Made by a program: the position numbers and the translations under genes
From: Oxalobacteraceae bacterium UBA6704
GTDB lineage: Bacteria; Pseudomonadota; Gammaproteobacteria; Burkholderiales; Burkholderiaceae_D
Reading direction: 5' to 3'
NCBI GenBank assembly: GCA_002454505.1
Contig: DKJA01000070.1
Location: 1 to 48,676 of the forward strand
DNA length: 48,676 bases
Shown here: one piece after another, positions 1 through 10,082 of the stretch
Numbering within the stretch: the stretch's first letter is position 1
How the letters are laid out: the number at the start of each line of letters is the position of its first letter
The notes under the pieces: generated by a model
What the model was told of the DNA's origin: nothing
Seen by the model: the letters and a program-made list of their open reading frames with translations, nothing else
Database searches by the model: none

Positions 1-30
1 AAACAGGGTTGACCCCAGGGTGGACACGGC

Positions 31-55
31 CTGAGCCGTTAGCGCGGCGGCTCAG
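31..55 (-). terminator. GC-rich hairpin at the end of the small membrane-peptide gene
   Basis: Arms CTGAGCCG (31-38) and CGGCTCAG (48-55) are perfectly complementary with a 9-nt loop. One arm contains the stop codon of the minus-strand gene that ends at 52. No T-run follows on the minus strand, so it is not a classical intrinsic terminator. It could act as a 3'-end stabiliser or a weak terminator. Confidence 0.3.
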
Positions 56-261
56 ATCAGCGCGGCTTTTTCGGCAGCGGTCAGGCGTTTCGCGGCGACG
101 ACGACCACTGGCATCGTGGTGTCGCGAACGTCGTTGCGGGCGATCAGGGCGCTGTCGGCGGCGATGGCCAGCGGCTTCGTGTCGGTGGTGAAGAAGCTCA
201 CGCTGAGCGCCACGGCAACGATGGCGACGAAGATGGCTTCCATGTGTTTGAGTGCGTTCAT
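52..261 (-). CDS. small membrane or exported peptide of unknown function (69 aa)
   Basis: I do not recognise the family. The protein begins MNALKHMEAIFVAIVAVALSV, with one hydrophobic segment at about residues 8-26 (N-terminal anchor or uncleaved signal). It ends in a short soluble tail with VVVVAAKRLTAAEKAAL. The start at 261 is chosen because AGGAG lies 7 nt upstream on the minus strand; an in-frame upstream start exists without such a site. It lies downstream of rarA on the same strand, separated by 144 bp holding a perfect 18-bp hairpin, so it is probably its own unit. A palindrome GTACTGTAC (309-317) lies about 50 bp upstream of the start. The good ribosome site and hydrophobic pattern argue that the gene is real. 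Confidence 0.6.
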   Translation of the reverse strand: MNALKHMEAIFVAIVAVALSVSFFTTDTKPLAIAADSALIARNDVRDTTMPVVVVAAKRLTAAEKAALI

Positions 262-324
262 TTTGTGCTCCTTCAGGTAAGTGGTGAACAAGGCGTTGTG
301 CGATGTTTGTACTGTACCTAAAGG

Positions 325-365
325 CATTTCGCCGTTCCATCGGCGTGCGATGGAACGGCGAAATG
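325..365. repeat. perfect 18-bp inverted repeat, 5-nt loop
   Basis: The arm at 325-342 (starting CATTTCGCCGTTCC) and the arm at 348-365 are exact reverse complements around the loop GCGTG. It lies between the rarA stop (406) and the small peptide start (261). Neither side carries a T-run. It may be a rho-independent-like barrier after rarA, a processing site or a mobile hairpin. No second copy was noticed in the window. Confidence 0.6.
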
Positions 366-405
366 GCGGAATGAAGCGCGAAAATGCGGCGACGAGCCAA
401 CTCCC

Positions 406-1713
406 TTACTCTTCCCCCGCCGCCCGATCCAGCTCCCTCAGCCACGCCAGCTTCTCGGCAATCTTCGCCTCGATCCCGCGCGGCACGGGCTTGTACCAGC
501 GTGGCTCGGGCATATCGTCCGGCAGATAGGTTTCGCCGGCCGCGTAGGCGTTCGGCTCGTCGTGGGCGTAGCGGTACTCGTGGCCGTAGCCCAGTTCCTT
601 CATCAGTTTCGTCGGCGCGTTGCGCAGGTGGACGGGCACTTCGCGCGACTTGTCCTTCTTGACGGCGGCCATGGCCGCGTTGAAGGCGTTATAGCCGGCA
701 TTCGACTTGGCCGCGATGGCCAGGTAGACGACGGCCTGCCCCAGCGCCAGCTCGCCTTCCGGTGAGCCGAGGCGTTCATAGGTTTCGGCCGCGTCGTTCA
801 CGATGGTCAGCGCGCGGGGATCGGCCAGGCCGACGTCTTCCCACGCCATGCGGATGATGCGACGGGCGAGATAACGCGGGTCGGCGCCGCCGTCGATCAT
901 GCGGCAGAACCAGTACAGCGCCGCGTCCGGATGCGAACCGCGCACGGACTTGTGCAGCGCCGAGATCTGGTCGTAGAAATTGTCGCCGCCCTTGTCGAAG
1001 CGGCGCGCATTCAGCGTCATCGCGTTCTCGACGAACTTCGCATCGATCTTCTTGATGCCCGACGACTGCGCCGCCGTATCGGCCTGCTCCAGCAGGTTCA
1101 GGAAGCGGCGCGCATCGCCGTCCGCGAAGCCCACCAGCGTGTCGATGGCCACTTCGTCGAAGTCCAGCTCGGGCAGCGCGGTGGCCTGCGCCTTGGCCAG
1201 CAGCTGGCGCATCTCGGCATCCGTCAGCGATTTCAGCACATACACCTGCGCGCGCGACAGCAGCGCCGAGTTGACTTCGAAGCTGGGGTTTTCCGTCGTC
1301 GCGCCGATGAACGTCACCAGCCCCGATTCGACGAAGGGCAGCAGCGCATCCTGCTGCGCCTTGTTGAAGCGGTGGATCTCGTCGACGAACAGGATCGTGT
1401 TGCGGCCGTACTGGTCGAGGTTCTGCTGCGCCTGTTCCATCGCGGCGCGGATATCCTTTACACCAGCGAAGACGGCGGACAGCGCGATGAACGCGGAGTC
1501 GAACGCATTGGCGGTGAGGCGCGCCAGCGTCGTCTTGCCGACGCCCGGCGGGCCCCACAGGATCATCGAATGCGGCTTGCCGGCCTGGAAGGCCAGCCGC
1601 AGCGGCTTGCCCTCGCCCAGCAGGTGCTGCTGGCCAATGACTTCGTCCAGCGTCTTGGGGCGCAGCGACTCGGCCAGCGGCTGGCGGGGTTCCGCGGAAA
1701 ACAGATCGGCCAT
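406..1713 (-). CDS. rarA: replication-associated recombination protein A (RarA/MgsA AAA+ ATPase)
   Basis: The 435-residue protein is a clamp-loader-like AAA+ ATPase that acts at stalled replication forks as a homotetramer, interacting with SSB in the characterised family members. The Walker A motif GPPGVGKT is at about residues 54-61 and Walker B is VDEIHRF near 110. The sensor region FIGATTENPSFEVN and the C-terminal MgsA domain (ALYWFCRMIDGGADPRYLARR) follow. Length matches the family (about 430-450). It is the last gene of the minus-strand run ftsK-lolA-rarA, starting 8 bp after the lolA stop, an order common in betaproteobacteria. The ATG start fits the conserved N-terminus MADLF. Confidence 0.95.
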   Translation of the reverse strand: MADLFSAEPRQPLAESLRPKTLDEVIGQQHLLGEGKPLRLAFQAGKPHSMILWGPPGVGKTTLARLTANAFDSAFIALSAVFAGVKDIRAAMEQAQQNLDQYGRNTILFVDEIHRFNKAQQDALLPFVESGLVTFIGATTENPSFEVNSALLSRAQVYVLKSLTDAEMRQLLAKAQATALPELDFDEVAIDTLVGFADGDARRFLNLLEQADTAAQSSGIKKIDAKFVENAMTLNARRFDKGGDNFYDQISALHKSVRGSHPDAALYWFCRMIDGGADPRYLARRIIRMAWEDVGLADPRALTIVNDAAETYERLGSPEGELALGQAVVYLAIAAKSNAGYNAFNAAMAAVKKDKSREVPVHLRNAPTKLMKELGYGHEYRYAHDEPNAYAAGETYLPDDMPEPRWYKPVPRGIEAKIAEKLAWLRELDRAAGEE

Positions 1714-1721
1714 AAATCCTT

Positions 1722-2348
1722 TTATTGCGTCACGACGTCGGCACCCTTCGGCACCGTGAACTTGAAGGCCGTGGCGCCCAGCACCGGGTTCTTCTCGAAT
1801 TTTTTGAACGACAGCACGGACACCTGGCCGAAATTATCCGTCAGCTCCATCGCCTCCGGCTGGCCGTTTTTGAGGCCGATGGTGATCAGCTCGAAACTGG
1901 TGTCCTTCGCCTTCGGCACGGCCTTCAGCCATTCCAGGCCGTCGCGGGTGCCCGCTTCGGACAGCGTAAAGTTCTTTTCCAGGTCGTTGGAGCCGAACAG
2001 GATCGCCGCCGGCGAAGAGCCCAGCGCGTCGCCCAGCTTCTTCACGGTGACCTGGTTCAGATCCTTGTCGTAGATGAACAGCTGTTCGCCATCGGCCTGT
2101 AGTACCTGTTCGTACGGCTTCTGGTACGTCCAGATGAATTTGCCGGGACGGGCAAACGTGAACGTGCCGGTGGATGGCGCCGACGTCTTCTTCACGCCGT
2201 CCACGTTCTTGGTCAGCGTCTGCGCGAACTCGCCGCGCGCCGCCTTGGTGGACGATACGAAGGTCTTGAACTGGTCCAGCGCGGCCGCGTGGGCGGCACC
2301 GGCAAACACGCCTGCTGCCACGATGGCAGCGCCGATGAAACGATTCAT
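1722..2348 (-). CDS. lolA: outer-membrane lipoprotein carrier protein LolA
   Basis: LolA is the periplasmic chaperone that takes lipoproteins from LolCDE in the inner membrane to LolB in the outer membrane. The 208-residue precursor has a clear Sec signal peptide (MNRFIGAAIVAAGVFAGAAHA, cut about residue 21). A LolA fold follows, with the typical stretches GEFAQTL, FTFARPGKFIWTYQKPYEQ and LFIYDKDLNQVTVK. It lies 14 bp downstream of ftsK and 8 bp upstream of rarA on the same strand, so the three are very likely cotranscribed. Confidence 0.94.
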   Translation of the reverse strand: MNRFIGAAIVAAGVFAGAAHAAALDQFKTFVSSTKAARGEFAQTLTKNVDGVKKTSAPSTGTFTFARPGKFIWTYQKPYEQVLQADGEQLFIYDKDLNQVTVKKLGDALGSSPAAILFGSNDLEKNFTLSEAGTRDGLEWLKAVPKAKDTSFELITIGLKNGQPEAMELTDNFGQVSVLSFKKFEKNPVLGATAFKFTVPKGADVVTQ

Positions 2349-2362
2349 ACGATTTATCCTTT

Positions 2363-4717
2363 TTATTCTGCCGAGGCTGCGGGAACGAGGATGTCCCGGT
2401 TGCCGTTCGATTGCATGGCCGATACCACGCCGCTCTGTTCCATCTGTTCCAGCAGGCGCGCCGCGCGGTTGTAACCGATGCGCAGGTGGCGCTGCACCAG
2501 CGAGATCGATGCGCGGCGGTTCTTCAGCACCACCTGCACCGCCTGGTCGTACATCGGATCGGCTTCGCCGCCGCCCTCGCCCGCCGCCGCGCCTTCGCCG
2601 CCGCCCTCGCCTTCCAGCGTGCCGCCTTCGAGGATGCCCTCGATGTAGTTCGGCTCGCCCTGCAGCTTCAGGTGGGCCACCACGCGGTGCACCTCGTCGT
2701 CCGACACGAAGGCGCCGTGCACGCGCACCGGCAGGCCCGTCCCCGGCGGCATGTACAGCATGTCGCCCATGCCCAGCAGCGTTTCGGCGCCCATCTGGTC
2801 GAGAATCGTGCGGGAGTCGATCTTGGACGACACCTGGAACGCGATCCGCGTCGGGATGTTCGCCTTGATCAGGCCCGTGATGACATCCACAGATGGGCGC
2901 TGCGTGGCCAGAATCAAGTGCAGGCCGGCCGCGCGGGCCTTCTGCGCGATGCGGGCGATCAGCTCTTCCACCTTTTTACCGACCACCATCATCAGGTCGG
3001 CCAGCTCGTCGATGATGATGACGATGGTCGGCAGCTTCTCCAACGGTTCCGGCGAATCGGGCGTGATCGAGAACGGGTTCGGGATCAGCTCTTCCTTCTT
3101 CTTCGCCTCGGCGATCTTGGCGTTGTAGCCGGCCAGGTTGCGCACGCCCAGCTTGGACATCAGCTTGTAGCGGCGCTCCATCTCGTTGACGGCCCAGTTC
3201 AGCGCGTGGCCGGCCTGGCGCATGTCCGTGACAACTGGCGCCAGCAGGTGCGGGATGCCTTCATACACCGACATCTCCAGCATCTTCGGATCGATGAGGA
3301 TCATCCGCACATCCTGCGGATCGGATTTGTACAGCAGCGACAGGATGGTGGCGTTGATACCCACCGATTTGCCGGAGCCCGTGGTACCGGCCACCAGCAG
3401 GTGGGGCATCTTGGCCAGGTCGGCGACGACCGGCTTGCCGGCGATGTCCTTGCCCAGCGCGACAGCCAGCGGCGAGGCGTTGTCGTTATAGACCTTCGAG
3501 CCGACGATCTCGGACAGGCGCACGATCTGCCGCTTCGAATTCGGCAGTTCCAGCGCCATGAAGTTCTTGCCGGGGATCGTTTCGACCACGCGGATCGACG
3601 TCAGCGACAGCGAGCGCGCCAAATCGCGCGCCAGGTTGACGATCTGGCTGCCCTTGACGCCGGTGGCCGGCTCGATCTCGTAACGTGTGACCACAGGGCC
3701 CGGGTAAGCGGCCACCACTTTCGCCTCGACGCCGAAGTCGGACAGCTTCTTCTCGATCAGCCGGCTGGTGAATTCCAGCGTTTCGACAGGCACGGTTTCC
3801 TGCACGGGCGGCGGCTCGTCGAGCAGCGCCAGCGGCGGCAGGTCGGTGTTCTCGATGTCGCGGAACAGCGGCACCTGCTTTTCCTTTTCCACCCGTTCCG
3901 ATTTCGGCACGGAGGTGATCTGCGGCTCGACCTTCAGCGGCGGCGCGGCCACCGGGTGCTTCTCGACGAACTTCTCGCGCTCCTTGACGACGATCTCTTC
4001 GCGTTTCACCGTCGCGACAACGCCCTGGCGGCGGTCTTCGCGGTCTTCGTAACGCAGCACCACCCAGCCGATGGCCGTCTCGAGGGACGCGCCGATGCGC
4101 TCGGCCACGGCCAGCCACGACACATGGAAGAACAGCGAGATCCCCGTCGCAAACGACAGCAACAGCAGCAGCGTGGCGCCGGTGAAGCCCAGGCCCACAT
4201 GGGCCGCGTGGCCGATCAGCTGGCCCAGCACGCCGCCGGGTGTGCGCGGCAGTTCGACGGGCAGCGTGTACATGCGCAGGAATTCCAGCCCCATGCTGCC
4301 GATCAGCAGCAGTGCAAAGCCGATCAGGCGGATGATGCCTTCGTGGCTGTGTTCCTCTTCTTCCTCCGTCTCCAGCACGAATTTGTGCGTCAGCCGGCGG
4401 TAGCCGCGCCACACGAAGCGGATCAGGTAGACGCACCACCACCACGCCGAAAAGCCGAAGATGAACAGCATCAGGTCGGCGATCCACGCGCCGCCGCGGC
4501 CGCCCAGGTTCTTCACGTCCGGCACCAGGCTGGCGTGCGACCAGCCCGGATCGCCCTTGTGGTAGCTGGCCAGGATCAGCACGAAATACAGGCAGACGGC
4601 GGCCAGCGCGAACCAGCGCGCCTCGGACAGCAGGCGCACCAGCCGGCTCGGCAGCGGCTGCCGCTCGGTCGCCGTGCGCTTGTAAGTATTGGACGTTGCT
4701 TGCGTGGTTTTGCTCAT
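2363..4717 (-). CDS. ftsK: DNA translocase FtsK
   Basis: FtsK is the septal double-strand DNA pump that segregates chromosome ends and activates XerCD at dif. The 784-residue protein has hydrophobic membrane segments within about residues 35-220 and a charged linker of about 230-310. The RecA-like motor carries Walker A GTTGSGKS (444-451), Walker B IVIIIDELADLMM near 570, and ATQRPSVDVITG. A C-terminal winged-helix gamma domain (about 720-784, RASISLVQRHLRIGYNRAARLLEQME) reads the KOPS orientation sequences. The linker is short compared with E. coli FtsK (1329 aa), which is normal for this group. It is the first gene of the ftsK-lolA-rarA run and divergent from trxB. Confidence 0.97.
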   Translation of the reverse strand: MSKTTQATSNTYKRTATERQPLPSRLVRLLSEARWFALAAVCLYFVLILASYHKGDPGWSHASLVPDVKNLGGRGGAWIADLMLFIFGFSAWWWCVYLIRFVWRGYRRLTHKFVLETEEEEEHSHEGIIRLIGFALLLIGSMGLEFLRMYTLPVELPRTPGGVLGQLIGHAAHVGLGFTGATLLLLLSFATGISLFFHVSWLAVAERIGASLETAIGWVVLRYEDREDRRQGVVATVKREEIVVKEREKFVEKHPVAAPPLKVEPQITSVPKSERVEKEKQVPLFRDIENTDLPPLALLDEPPPVQETVPVETLEFTSRLIEKKLSDFGVEAKVVAAYPGPVVTRYEIEPATGVKGSQIVNLARDLARSLSLTSIRVVETIPGKNFMALELPNSKRQIVRLSEIVGSKVYNDNASPLAVALGKDIAGKPVVADLAKMPHLLVAGTTGSGKSVGINATILSLLYKSDPQDVRMILIDPKMLEMSVYEGIPHLLAPVVTDMRQAGHALNWAVNEMERRYKLMSKLGVRNLAGYNAKIAEAKKKEELIPNPFSITPDSPEPLEKLPTIVIIIDELADLMMVVGKKVEELIARIAQKARAAGLHLILATQRPSVDVITGLIKANIPTRIAFQVSSKIDSRTILDQMGAETLLGMGDMLYMPPGTGLPVRVHGAFVSDDEVHRVVAHLKLQGEPNYIEGILEGGTLEGEGGGEGAAAGEGGGEADPMYDQAVQVVLKNRRASISLVQRHLRIGYNRAARLLEQMEQSGVVSAMQSNGNRDILVPAASAE

Positions 4718-4818
4718 GCGATCTTATTGCAGCGAAACAGGCTGCGCGATGTTGCACACGGGGAATAATTTAACATTGCGCTTATTTTAAGCCATCCGCG
4801 CCCCGCCGGGCCTCCCGA

Positions 4819-4846
4819 TTCAAGCAAAGCTGCCATCGCTTATAAT
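4819..4846 (+). promoter_or_regulatory. probable sigma-70 promoter of trxB
   Basis: A perfect -10 box TATAAT lies at 4841-4846, with a weak -35 candidate TTCAAG at 4819-4824 (3/6 matches, 16-bp spacer). It predicts a start near 4853 and a leader of about 90 nt before the trxB ATG at 4943. The 225-bp ftsK/trxB divergent interval shows no other clear element. Confidence 0.5.
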
Positions 4847-4942
4847 CTCGTTTTGCCCGTCCGGTGCGCTGTGCCAGCCACTTGTTCTTACCGGCAACGG
4901 CTCCCATATACGTTTCATCCCAAAATTCGCAGAGAAGCTCTC

Positions 4943-5893
4943 ATGACTACGACCAAACACGCCCGCGTATTGATCCTCGGTTCGGGCCCGGCCGGCTACA
5001 GCGCCGCCGTCTACGCCGCGCGCGCCAACCTGCAGCCGATGCTGATCACCGGCGTCGAACAGGGCGGCCAGCTGATGACCACCACCGACGTGGAAAACTG
5101 GCCCGGCGATCCGATGGGCGTGCAGGGTCCGGAGCTGATGCAGCGCCTGCTGCAGCACGCCGAGCGCTTCAATACCGAGATCGTGTTCGACCACATCCAC
5201 ACGGCGAAGTTGAACGAAAAACCGTTCCGCCTGATCGGCGACGCCGGCGAATACACGGCCGACGCCGTGATCCTGGCCACCGGCGCGTCCGCCCAGTACC
5301 TGGGCCTGCCGTCGGAAGAAGCGTTCATGGGCCGCGGCGTGTCCGCCTGCGCCACCTGCGACGGCTTCTTCTACCGCGGCCAGGAAGTGGCCGTCATCGG
5401 CGGCGGCAACACGGCCGTCGAGGAAGCGCTGTACCTGGCCAATATCGCGTCGAAGGTCACGCTGATCCACCGCCGCGACAAGTTCCGCGCCGAGCCGATT
5501 CTCGTCGACCGCCTGATGGCCAAGGTCGCTGAAGGCAAGATCGAACTGAAGCTGAACAACAACCTGGACGAAGTGACGGGCGACGACAGCGGCGTGACGG
5601 GCCTGACGCTGAAATCGAACGACGGCGAGATCTCGAAACTGACCGTGCACGGCCTGTTCGTGGCGATCGGCCACAAGCCGAACACGGGCATCTTCGAAGG
5701 CCAGCTGGACATGCACAACGGCTACCTGAAAACCCGCGCCGGCACCGAAGGCATGGCGACGGCCACGTCGATCCCGGGCGTGTTCGCCGCCGGCGACGTG
5801 CAGGATCACATCTACCGCCAGGCCATCACCAGCGCCGGCACGGGCTGCATGGCGGCACTGGACGCGCAGCGCTACCTGGAAGCGCAGGAGTAA
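4943..5893 (+). CDS. trxB: thioredoxin-disulfide reductase
   Basis: This cytoplasmic flavoenzyme reduces thioredoxin with NADPH. The 316-residue protein has the FAD motif GSGPAGYSAAVYAAR at about residues 13-27. The redox-active CATC is at 136-139, the NADPH-binding motif GGGNTAVEEALYLA starts near 153, and the terminal FAD motif is GVFAAGDVQD. Length matches the family. The ATG at 4943 is preferred over upstream in-frame starts because the protein then begins directly before the first beta strand. It is followed 5 bp later by the Smr-domain gene, so the two are probably cotranscribed. Confidence 0.97.
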   Translation: MTTTKHARVLILGSGPAGYSAAVYAARANLQPMLITGVEQGGQLMTTTDVENWPGDPMGVQGPELMQRLLQHAERFNTEIVFDHIHTAKLNEKPFRLIGDAGEYTADAVILATGASAQYLGLPSEEAFMGRGVSACATCDGFFYRGQEVAVIGGGNTAVEEALYLANIASKVTLIHRRDKFRAEPILVDRLMAKVAEGKIELKLNNNLDEVTGDDSGVTGLTLKSNDGEISKLTVHGLFVAIGHKPNTGIFEGQLDMHNGYLKTRAGTEGMATATSIPGVFAAGDVQDHIYRQAITSAGTGCMAALDAQRYLEAQE

Positions 5894-5898
5894 GACGT

Positions 5899-6585
5899 AT
5901 GGCGGGCGGGCTGAAAAACTTCGCGGACCTGAAGGCCCTCGGCAAGCAGCTGAAGGACGATGGCGAGGCGCGCGCGGCTGCCGAGAAGGAACGCGTCGAG
6001 CGCGAGAAGAAGGCGGCCGCGGAGGCGAACATCTTCCGCGGCAGCATGGGTGGCGTGCAGAAGATGCCGGAGTCGGACCGCTACGTGCCGCAGCTGCCGC
6101 GCACGCCGATCAAGGCCGCCGCCGCGCCGAAGCGCAAGCTCACCGCCGCCGAACAGCAGCAGGACAATGCGGCCGTGCTGCAGGAGTCGCTGTCCGACCT
6201 GTTCGAGGTCGACCACTACATGGAAGAAGAACCGGCGCTGAACTACCTGGCGCCGGGCGTCGGCAACGACGTGATGAAGCGCCTGCGCAAGGGCTACTGG
6301 CCGGTGCAGGAAGAGCTCGACCTGCACGGCCTGCGCCGCGACGAAGCGCGCGACGCGATCGGCCACTTCCTGCGCGTGGCCAACCAGCGCGGCTGGCGCT
6401 GCGTCTGCGTGATCCACGGCCGCGGCTTCGGCTCGCGCGGCGGCGAGCCGGTGCTCAAGTCCATGGTGCACAGCTGGCTGGTGCAGACCGACGGCGTGAT
6501 CGCCTTCACCCAGGCCCATGCCGCCGACGGTGGCGAAGGCGCGCTGATCGTCCTGCTGCGCGCCGCGCTCAAACCCGAACGCTGA
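5899..6585 (+). CDS. Smr-domain protein (MutS2 C-terminal-like DNA/RNA nicking domain)
   Basis: The 228-residue protein has a highly charged coiled-coil-like N-terminal half (residues about 20-45, rich in K, R, E and A) and a C-terminal Smr domain. The domain shows the diagnostic LDLHGLRRDEA near residue 140 and CVIHGRGFGSRGG near 172. Smr domains of MutS2 and stand-alone proteins are linked to nuclease activity on branched DNA or on RNA; which applies here is unknown. It starts 5 bp after the trxB stop. A family I REP begins 2 bp after its stop codon. Confidence 0.85.
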   Translation: MAGGLKNFADLKALGKQLKDDGEARAAAEKERVEREKKAAAEANIFRGSMGGVQKMPESDRYVPQLPRTPIKAAAAPKRKLTAAEQQQDNAAVLQESLSDLFEVDHYMEEEPALNYLAPGVGNDVMKRLRKGYWPVQEELDLHGLRRDEARDAIGHFLRVANQRGWRCVCVIHGRGFGSRGGEPVLKSMVHSWLVQTDGVIAFTQAHAADGGEGALIVLLRAALKPER

Positions 6586-6587
6586 AG

Positions 6588-6767
6588 GGGGACTGTCCCT
6601 GCAAGGGACTGTCCCCGGGGTTGCTCCTGGCTGTTTGCCCAGCGCTGAAAAAAAACCGGTGACAGGCTCCATTTATCGAGAAACATTGCTCGATAAATGG
6701 AGCCTGTCACCGGTTTATGCAGAGTCAAAAACAACCGAGGGGACAGTCCCCTGCAGGGACAGTCCCC
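6588..6767. repeat. composite REPIN-like element (family I) enclosing a family II hairpin
   Basis: The left REP (6588-6623) is two near-palindromes GGGGACTGTCCC and GGGACTGTCCCC separated by about 5 nt and followed by GGGGTTG. The right REP (6732-6767) is the inverted counterpart, beginning CAACCGAGGGGACAGTCCCC. One end therefore reads CCCCGGGGTTG and the other, as its reverse complement, CCCCTCGGTTG. Between them sits the long family II hairpin (6653-6716). The element begins 2 bp after the stop of the Smr gene and ends 54 bp before the next start. No transposase is nearby. Confidence 0.85.
6653..6716. repeat. family II hairpin: perfect 28-bp inverted repeat, 8-nt loop
   Basis: The arms at 6653-6680 and 6689-6716 are exact reverse complements; the core is CCGGTGACAGGCTCCATTT and the loop AAACATTG. 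An A-run precedes the left arm. The same outer 22 bp recur in both arms of the element at 32572-32639, but the inner stem differs. In the plus direction a transcript would form a very stable hairpin followed by only three Ts. Confidence 0.9.
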
Positions 6768-6821
6768 AGCGCCGCGTCTGCTTATGGTAGCCTCTGGCTG
6801 TCACCACCTCACCCGCCGCGC

Positions 6822-7451
6822 ATGAAAATCGTTCCGCACGTATCGCTCGTCACTGTCATCGAAGTGATCGCCATCATGGTCGGGGCGTTTTCCGGGTTTG
6901 TCGAGGCGCGGCGCAAGCGGATGGATATCGTCGGCGTCATCATCGTCGCCTTCATCGCCGCGTTCGGCGGCGGCACGCTGCGCGACATCCTGCTCGATAA
7001 ACGCCCGCTGTTCTGGGTGCAGCACCAGGAATACACCATTCTGCTGTTCGTGATGGCGCTGACGGTGGCGCCGTTCATGAAGCACATCCGGCACATCGTG
7101 TCGGAGCGGCTGATCGTCGTGGCCGATGCGGTGGGACTGGGCTTGTTTGCCGTGGCCGGTGTGTCGCAGGCGCAGGCCGCCGGCATGCCCGTCTTCATCG
7201 CGGCGATGATGGGCGTGATCACGGGGATCTTCGGCGGCGTGCTGCGCGACATCGTCTGCAACGAAGTGCCGATGGTTTTCAGGGACGGCAAACCCTACGC
7301 GATCTGCGCGTTTGCCGGCTGCTGGCTGTACATCCTGCTGCAGCGGGTGCATGTCCACGAGGACGTGGCACTGTGGGTCAGCGCCGCCACGATCTCCGTG
7401 CTGCGGCTGCTGACGTGGAAGTTCGACCTGCGCGTGGGCCGGCCGGGCTAA
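6822..7451 (+). CDS. trimeric intracellular cation (TRIC/UPF0126, YadS-like) channel family protein
   Basis: The 209-residue protein has about seven hydrophobic segments in the internally repeated pattern of the family. Characteristic glycine-rich stretches are AFGGGTLRDILLD and, in the second repeat, GIFGGVLRDIVCNEVPMVF. Family members form trimeric cation channels; a bacterial physiological role is poorly defined. An in-frame start at 6717 exists, but that extension is translated repeat sequence, so ATG 6822 (MKIVPHVS) is chosen. A TATGGT at 6783-6788 could be a -10 box. It converges on the PII gene with a 16-bp gap. Confidence 0.85.
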   Translation: MKIVPHVSLVTVIEVIAIMVGAFSGFVEARRKRMDIVGVIIVAFIAAFGGGTLRDILLDKRPLFWVQHQEYTILLFVMALTVAPFMKHIRHIVSERLIVVADAVGLGLFAVAGVSQAQAAGMPVFIAAMMGVITGIFGGVLRDIVCNEVPMVFRDGKPYAICAFAGCWLYILLQRVHVHEDVALWVSAATISVLRLLTWKFDLRVGRPG

Positions 7452-7467
7452 GGTTTACACGGCGGCC

Positions 7468-7806
7468 TTAAACGGCGTCCGGCCCCGTCTCGCCGGTGCG
7501 GATGCGGATCACCTGCTCCACGTTCTGCACGAAGATCTTGCCGTCGCCGATCTTGCCGGTGCGGGCCGCCTTGATGATCGCGTCGACCACCTGCTCGGCC
7601 ACGCCGTCGTCCACCACCACTTCCACCTTCACCTTCGGCAGGAAATCGACGACGTATTCGGCACCCCGATACAGCTCCGTGTGGCCCTTCTGGCGGCCGA
7701 AGCCTTTCACTTCCGTGACGGTCAGGCCGGTGACGTTGACGTCGGCCAGCGCTTCGCGCACTTCGTCCAGCTTGAACGGCTTGATAACGGCGGTAATCTG
7801 CTTCAT
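7468..7806 (-). CDS. nitrogen regulatory protein P-II (GlnB/GlnK family)
   Basis: The 112-residue protein is a complete PII signal protein. It has MKQITAVIKPFKLDEVREAL at the N-terminus and a T-loop GHTELYRGAEYVVDF whose Tyr51 is the classical uridylylation site. The ATP-site signature TGKIGDGKIFV and the C-loop VIRIRTGE follow. PII trimers sense ATP/ADP and 2-oxoglutarate and adjust nitrogen metabolism targets. I cannot separate GlnB from GlnK by eye. It lies 38 bp downstream of nadE on the same strand, so it is probably cotranscribed. PII control of glutamine-dependent NAD synthetase is known in other proteobacteria, which makes the neighbourhood meaningful. Confidence 0.95.
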   Translation of the reverse strand: MKQITAVIKPFKLDEVREALADVNVTGLTVTEVKGFGRQKGHTELYRGAEYVVDFLPKVKVEVVVDDGVAEQVVDAIIKAARTGKIGDGKIFVQNVEQVIRIRTGETGPDAV

Positions 7807-7844
7807 CGTATTCTCCTTATTGAAAATTGGTCGTCACACGTGGC

Positions 7845-9893
<2,049 letters not shown>

Positions 9894-9954
9894 TCGGGAC
9901 GGCCCTCGCTGCGATGGCGAAGATTTTAACATTGAGCTTGCGTCAACGTCGCTC

Positions 9955-10059
9955 GGGGACTGTCCCGCTGGCGGGACTGTCCCCTCGGTTGAATTTTGGC
10001 GATTCTGCATCAAGTTCAAAGACAACCCCGGGGACAGGCCCCATGCGGGGACAGTCCCC
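9955..10059. repeat. family I REPIN-like element between nadE and the FemAB-like gene
   Basis: The left REP (9955-9991) is GGGGACTGTCCC, GCTG spacer, GGGACTGTCCCC, then TCGGTTG. The right REP (10023-10059) is its inverted partner, beginning CAACCCCGGGGACAGG and ending GGGGACAGTCCCC. The 31-bp centre has no strong structure. Compared with the copy at 6588 the TCGGTTG and GGGGTTG ends are swapped, so this copy is in the opposite orientation. It fills most of the divergent promoter interval (9894-10082). Confidence 0.85.
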
Positions 10060-10076
10060 ACCAATTTGCGTACAAT
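10048..10076 (+). promoter_or_regulatory. candidate promoter whose -35 lies in the repeat; transcript may be leaderless
   Basis: TACAAT (10071-10076, 5/6 to TATAAT) is preceded by exactly 17 bp and GGGACA (10048-10053, 4/6 to TTGACA), which is part of the last REP near-palindrome. Only 6 nt separate the -10 box from the ATG at 10083, which would place +1 on the start codon. No Shine-Dalgarno sequence is visible. This is inference from spacing only. Confidence 0.4.
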
Positions 10077-10082
10077 GCCCCG

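Noticed and set aside
2411..4768. Long open frames antisense to ftsK, nadE, the helicase, ppc and rpoD
   Set aside because: They are compositional shadows of high-GC genes: rich in Arg, His, Gln or Ala, without domains, and fully overlapped by confident genes on the other strand.
6755..6788. REP-derived promoter for the TRIC gene, analogous to the one at 10048
   Set aside because: GGGACA at 6756-6761 is 21 bp from the only -10-like hexamer (TATGGT at 6783), too far for a sigma-70 promoter.
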